From NCBI RefSeq assembly GCF_037975245.1, contig NC_092577.1:1052001-1116000 (forward strand): DNA of 64,000 nucleotides. Direction: 5' to 3'. The notes beneath the pieces are model-generated. The model made no database searches. It was given only the letters and a program-made list of their open reading frames with translations, and had not been told where the DNA came from. Shown here piece after piece: positions 63,340-64,000 of this stretch (position 1 is its first letter; every line of letters starts with the position of its first letter). The translations under genes were made by a program, and so were the position numbers. Source of the stretch: Apostichopus japonicus. Its lineage: Eukaryota; Echinodermata; Holothuroidea; Aspidochirotida; Stichopodidae.

Positions 63340-64000
63340 TTCATTATAACCTTTTCCCTTTCATGGCCCTATGACATCAACACTTCACTCTAAATTAATA
63401 TTTAGTTGTGTGAATAACAGGACTCGCCTCAACACCACTGTTTGATTGAAAGTCAGATATGAGAGGCAAAAGTGAATAATTCGTCACTTAATGTCAACAA
63501 TATGTGTGTTTAATTATTTGTACCTCTTTCACTCTCTCTCTCTCTCTCGTTTTGTTTTTACTGTCTTGATCATGTTCAGTTGAACGCATAGTAATACAAG
63601 ACAATGATTTGATAATACCATTATATCTTCCGCAGTACTTGATAAATTATACAATCTCATCACAATACTCTGTGGCTTAAAGCAGACAGGTGTGTGTATG
63701 TGAGTGGGTATATGTGGGTCTGTGTGATACTCTTCAAGTTATATACAGCTACAATACTTCTCATGACGTATGGTAGATTTTAATCCATCTTTTTTTTTTC
63801 TTTTTTTTTACCACGCTTGGTATCTTTATTGGTAACATTCTTGTGCCAATTCGAACATATCTGAATACAATAAGGTCAAAAACCTTTTACAAGTAATGAT
63901 AGGTGCATACTAAAACCATGATGCATCGAAATTAACTGAACAGTATAGTGCAATTACTAAATGAGTCTTTTAACTGCTCGTAAGAAATAAAAGATTTTAA
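63340..64000. other. Right edge, no recognised gene
   Basis: AT-rich sequence with a (TC)n run near 63530 and T-runs near 63790. No exon supported. Confidence 0.5.

Overview
This is a eukaryotic, AT-rich, gene-poor window from an animal genome. The evidence is consensus GT-AG splice sites with matching phases, secretory peptide precursors with dibasic and amidation sites, tRNA-derived SINEs, a LINE 3' end, MITEs, a candidate solo LTR, and very abundant mini- and microsatellites. A CRH/DH44-like peptide precursor and a DUF4806-type transposon-borne gene suggest a marine invertebrate, possibly a deuterostome such as an echinoderm. That taxonomic guess is inference. No bacterial-style gene organisation is present.

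Layout. (1) 305-1991, minus strand: a small gene with three coding exons, all introns phase 2. It encodes a 155-residue secreted precursor with a 43-residue C-terminally amidated peptide resembling the CRH/DH44/urocortin family. (2) 2-29 kb: mostly unassigned DNA with G-runs, TA microsatellites, several minisatellites (4.1, 11.3, 14.8, 18.0, 19.7 and 26.5 kb), two copies of a tRNA-derived SINE, a tRNA-like unit and a near-perfect 116-bp hairpin. (3) 29.4-40.1 kb: one ancestral 52-bp-unit minisatellite split by three insertions. These are a ~559-bp candidate solo LTR, a ~5.54-kb transposon-like insertion with a 10-bp target duplication and a decayed DUF4806-type gene, and a third SINE copy. (4) 41.1-43.6 kb: a TTAA-flanked MITE, then the signal-peptide exon of a second minus-strand peptide precursor (42296-42546) with a candidate promoter carrying twin CRE palindromes. 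(5) 44-64 kb: remnants of a LINE, a gag-like fragment, another SINE, a TA-flanked MITE with perfect 18-bp inverted ends and telomere-like repeats, many TA arrays, a 39-bp minisatellite attached to a LINE-like tail, and an uninterrupted ~1.1-kb GATA array.

The two supported host genes are both small secreted-peptide genes on the minus strand about 40 kb apart. Everything else recognisable is repeat or transposon derived. The most unusual region is the 52-bp satellite acting as a landing pad: because its unit is known, the exact ends of each inserted element can be read, including an apparently undescribed foldback-like element carrying a DUF4806 gene.
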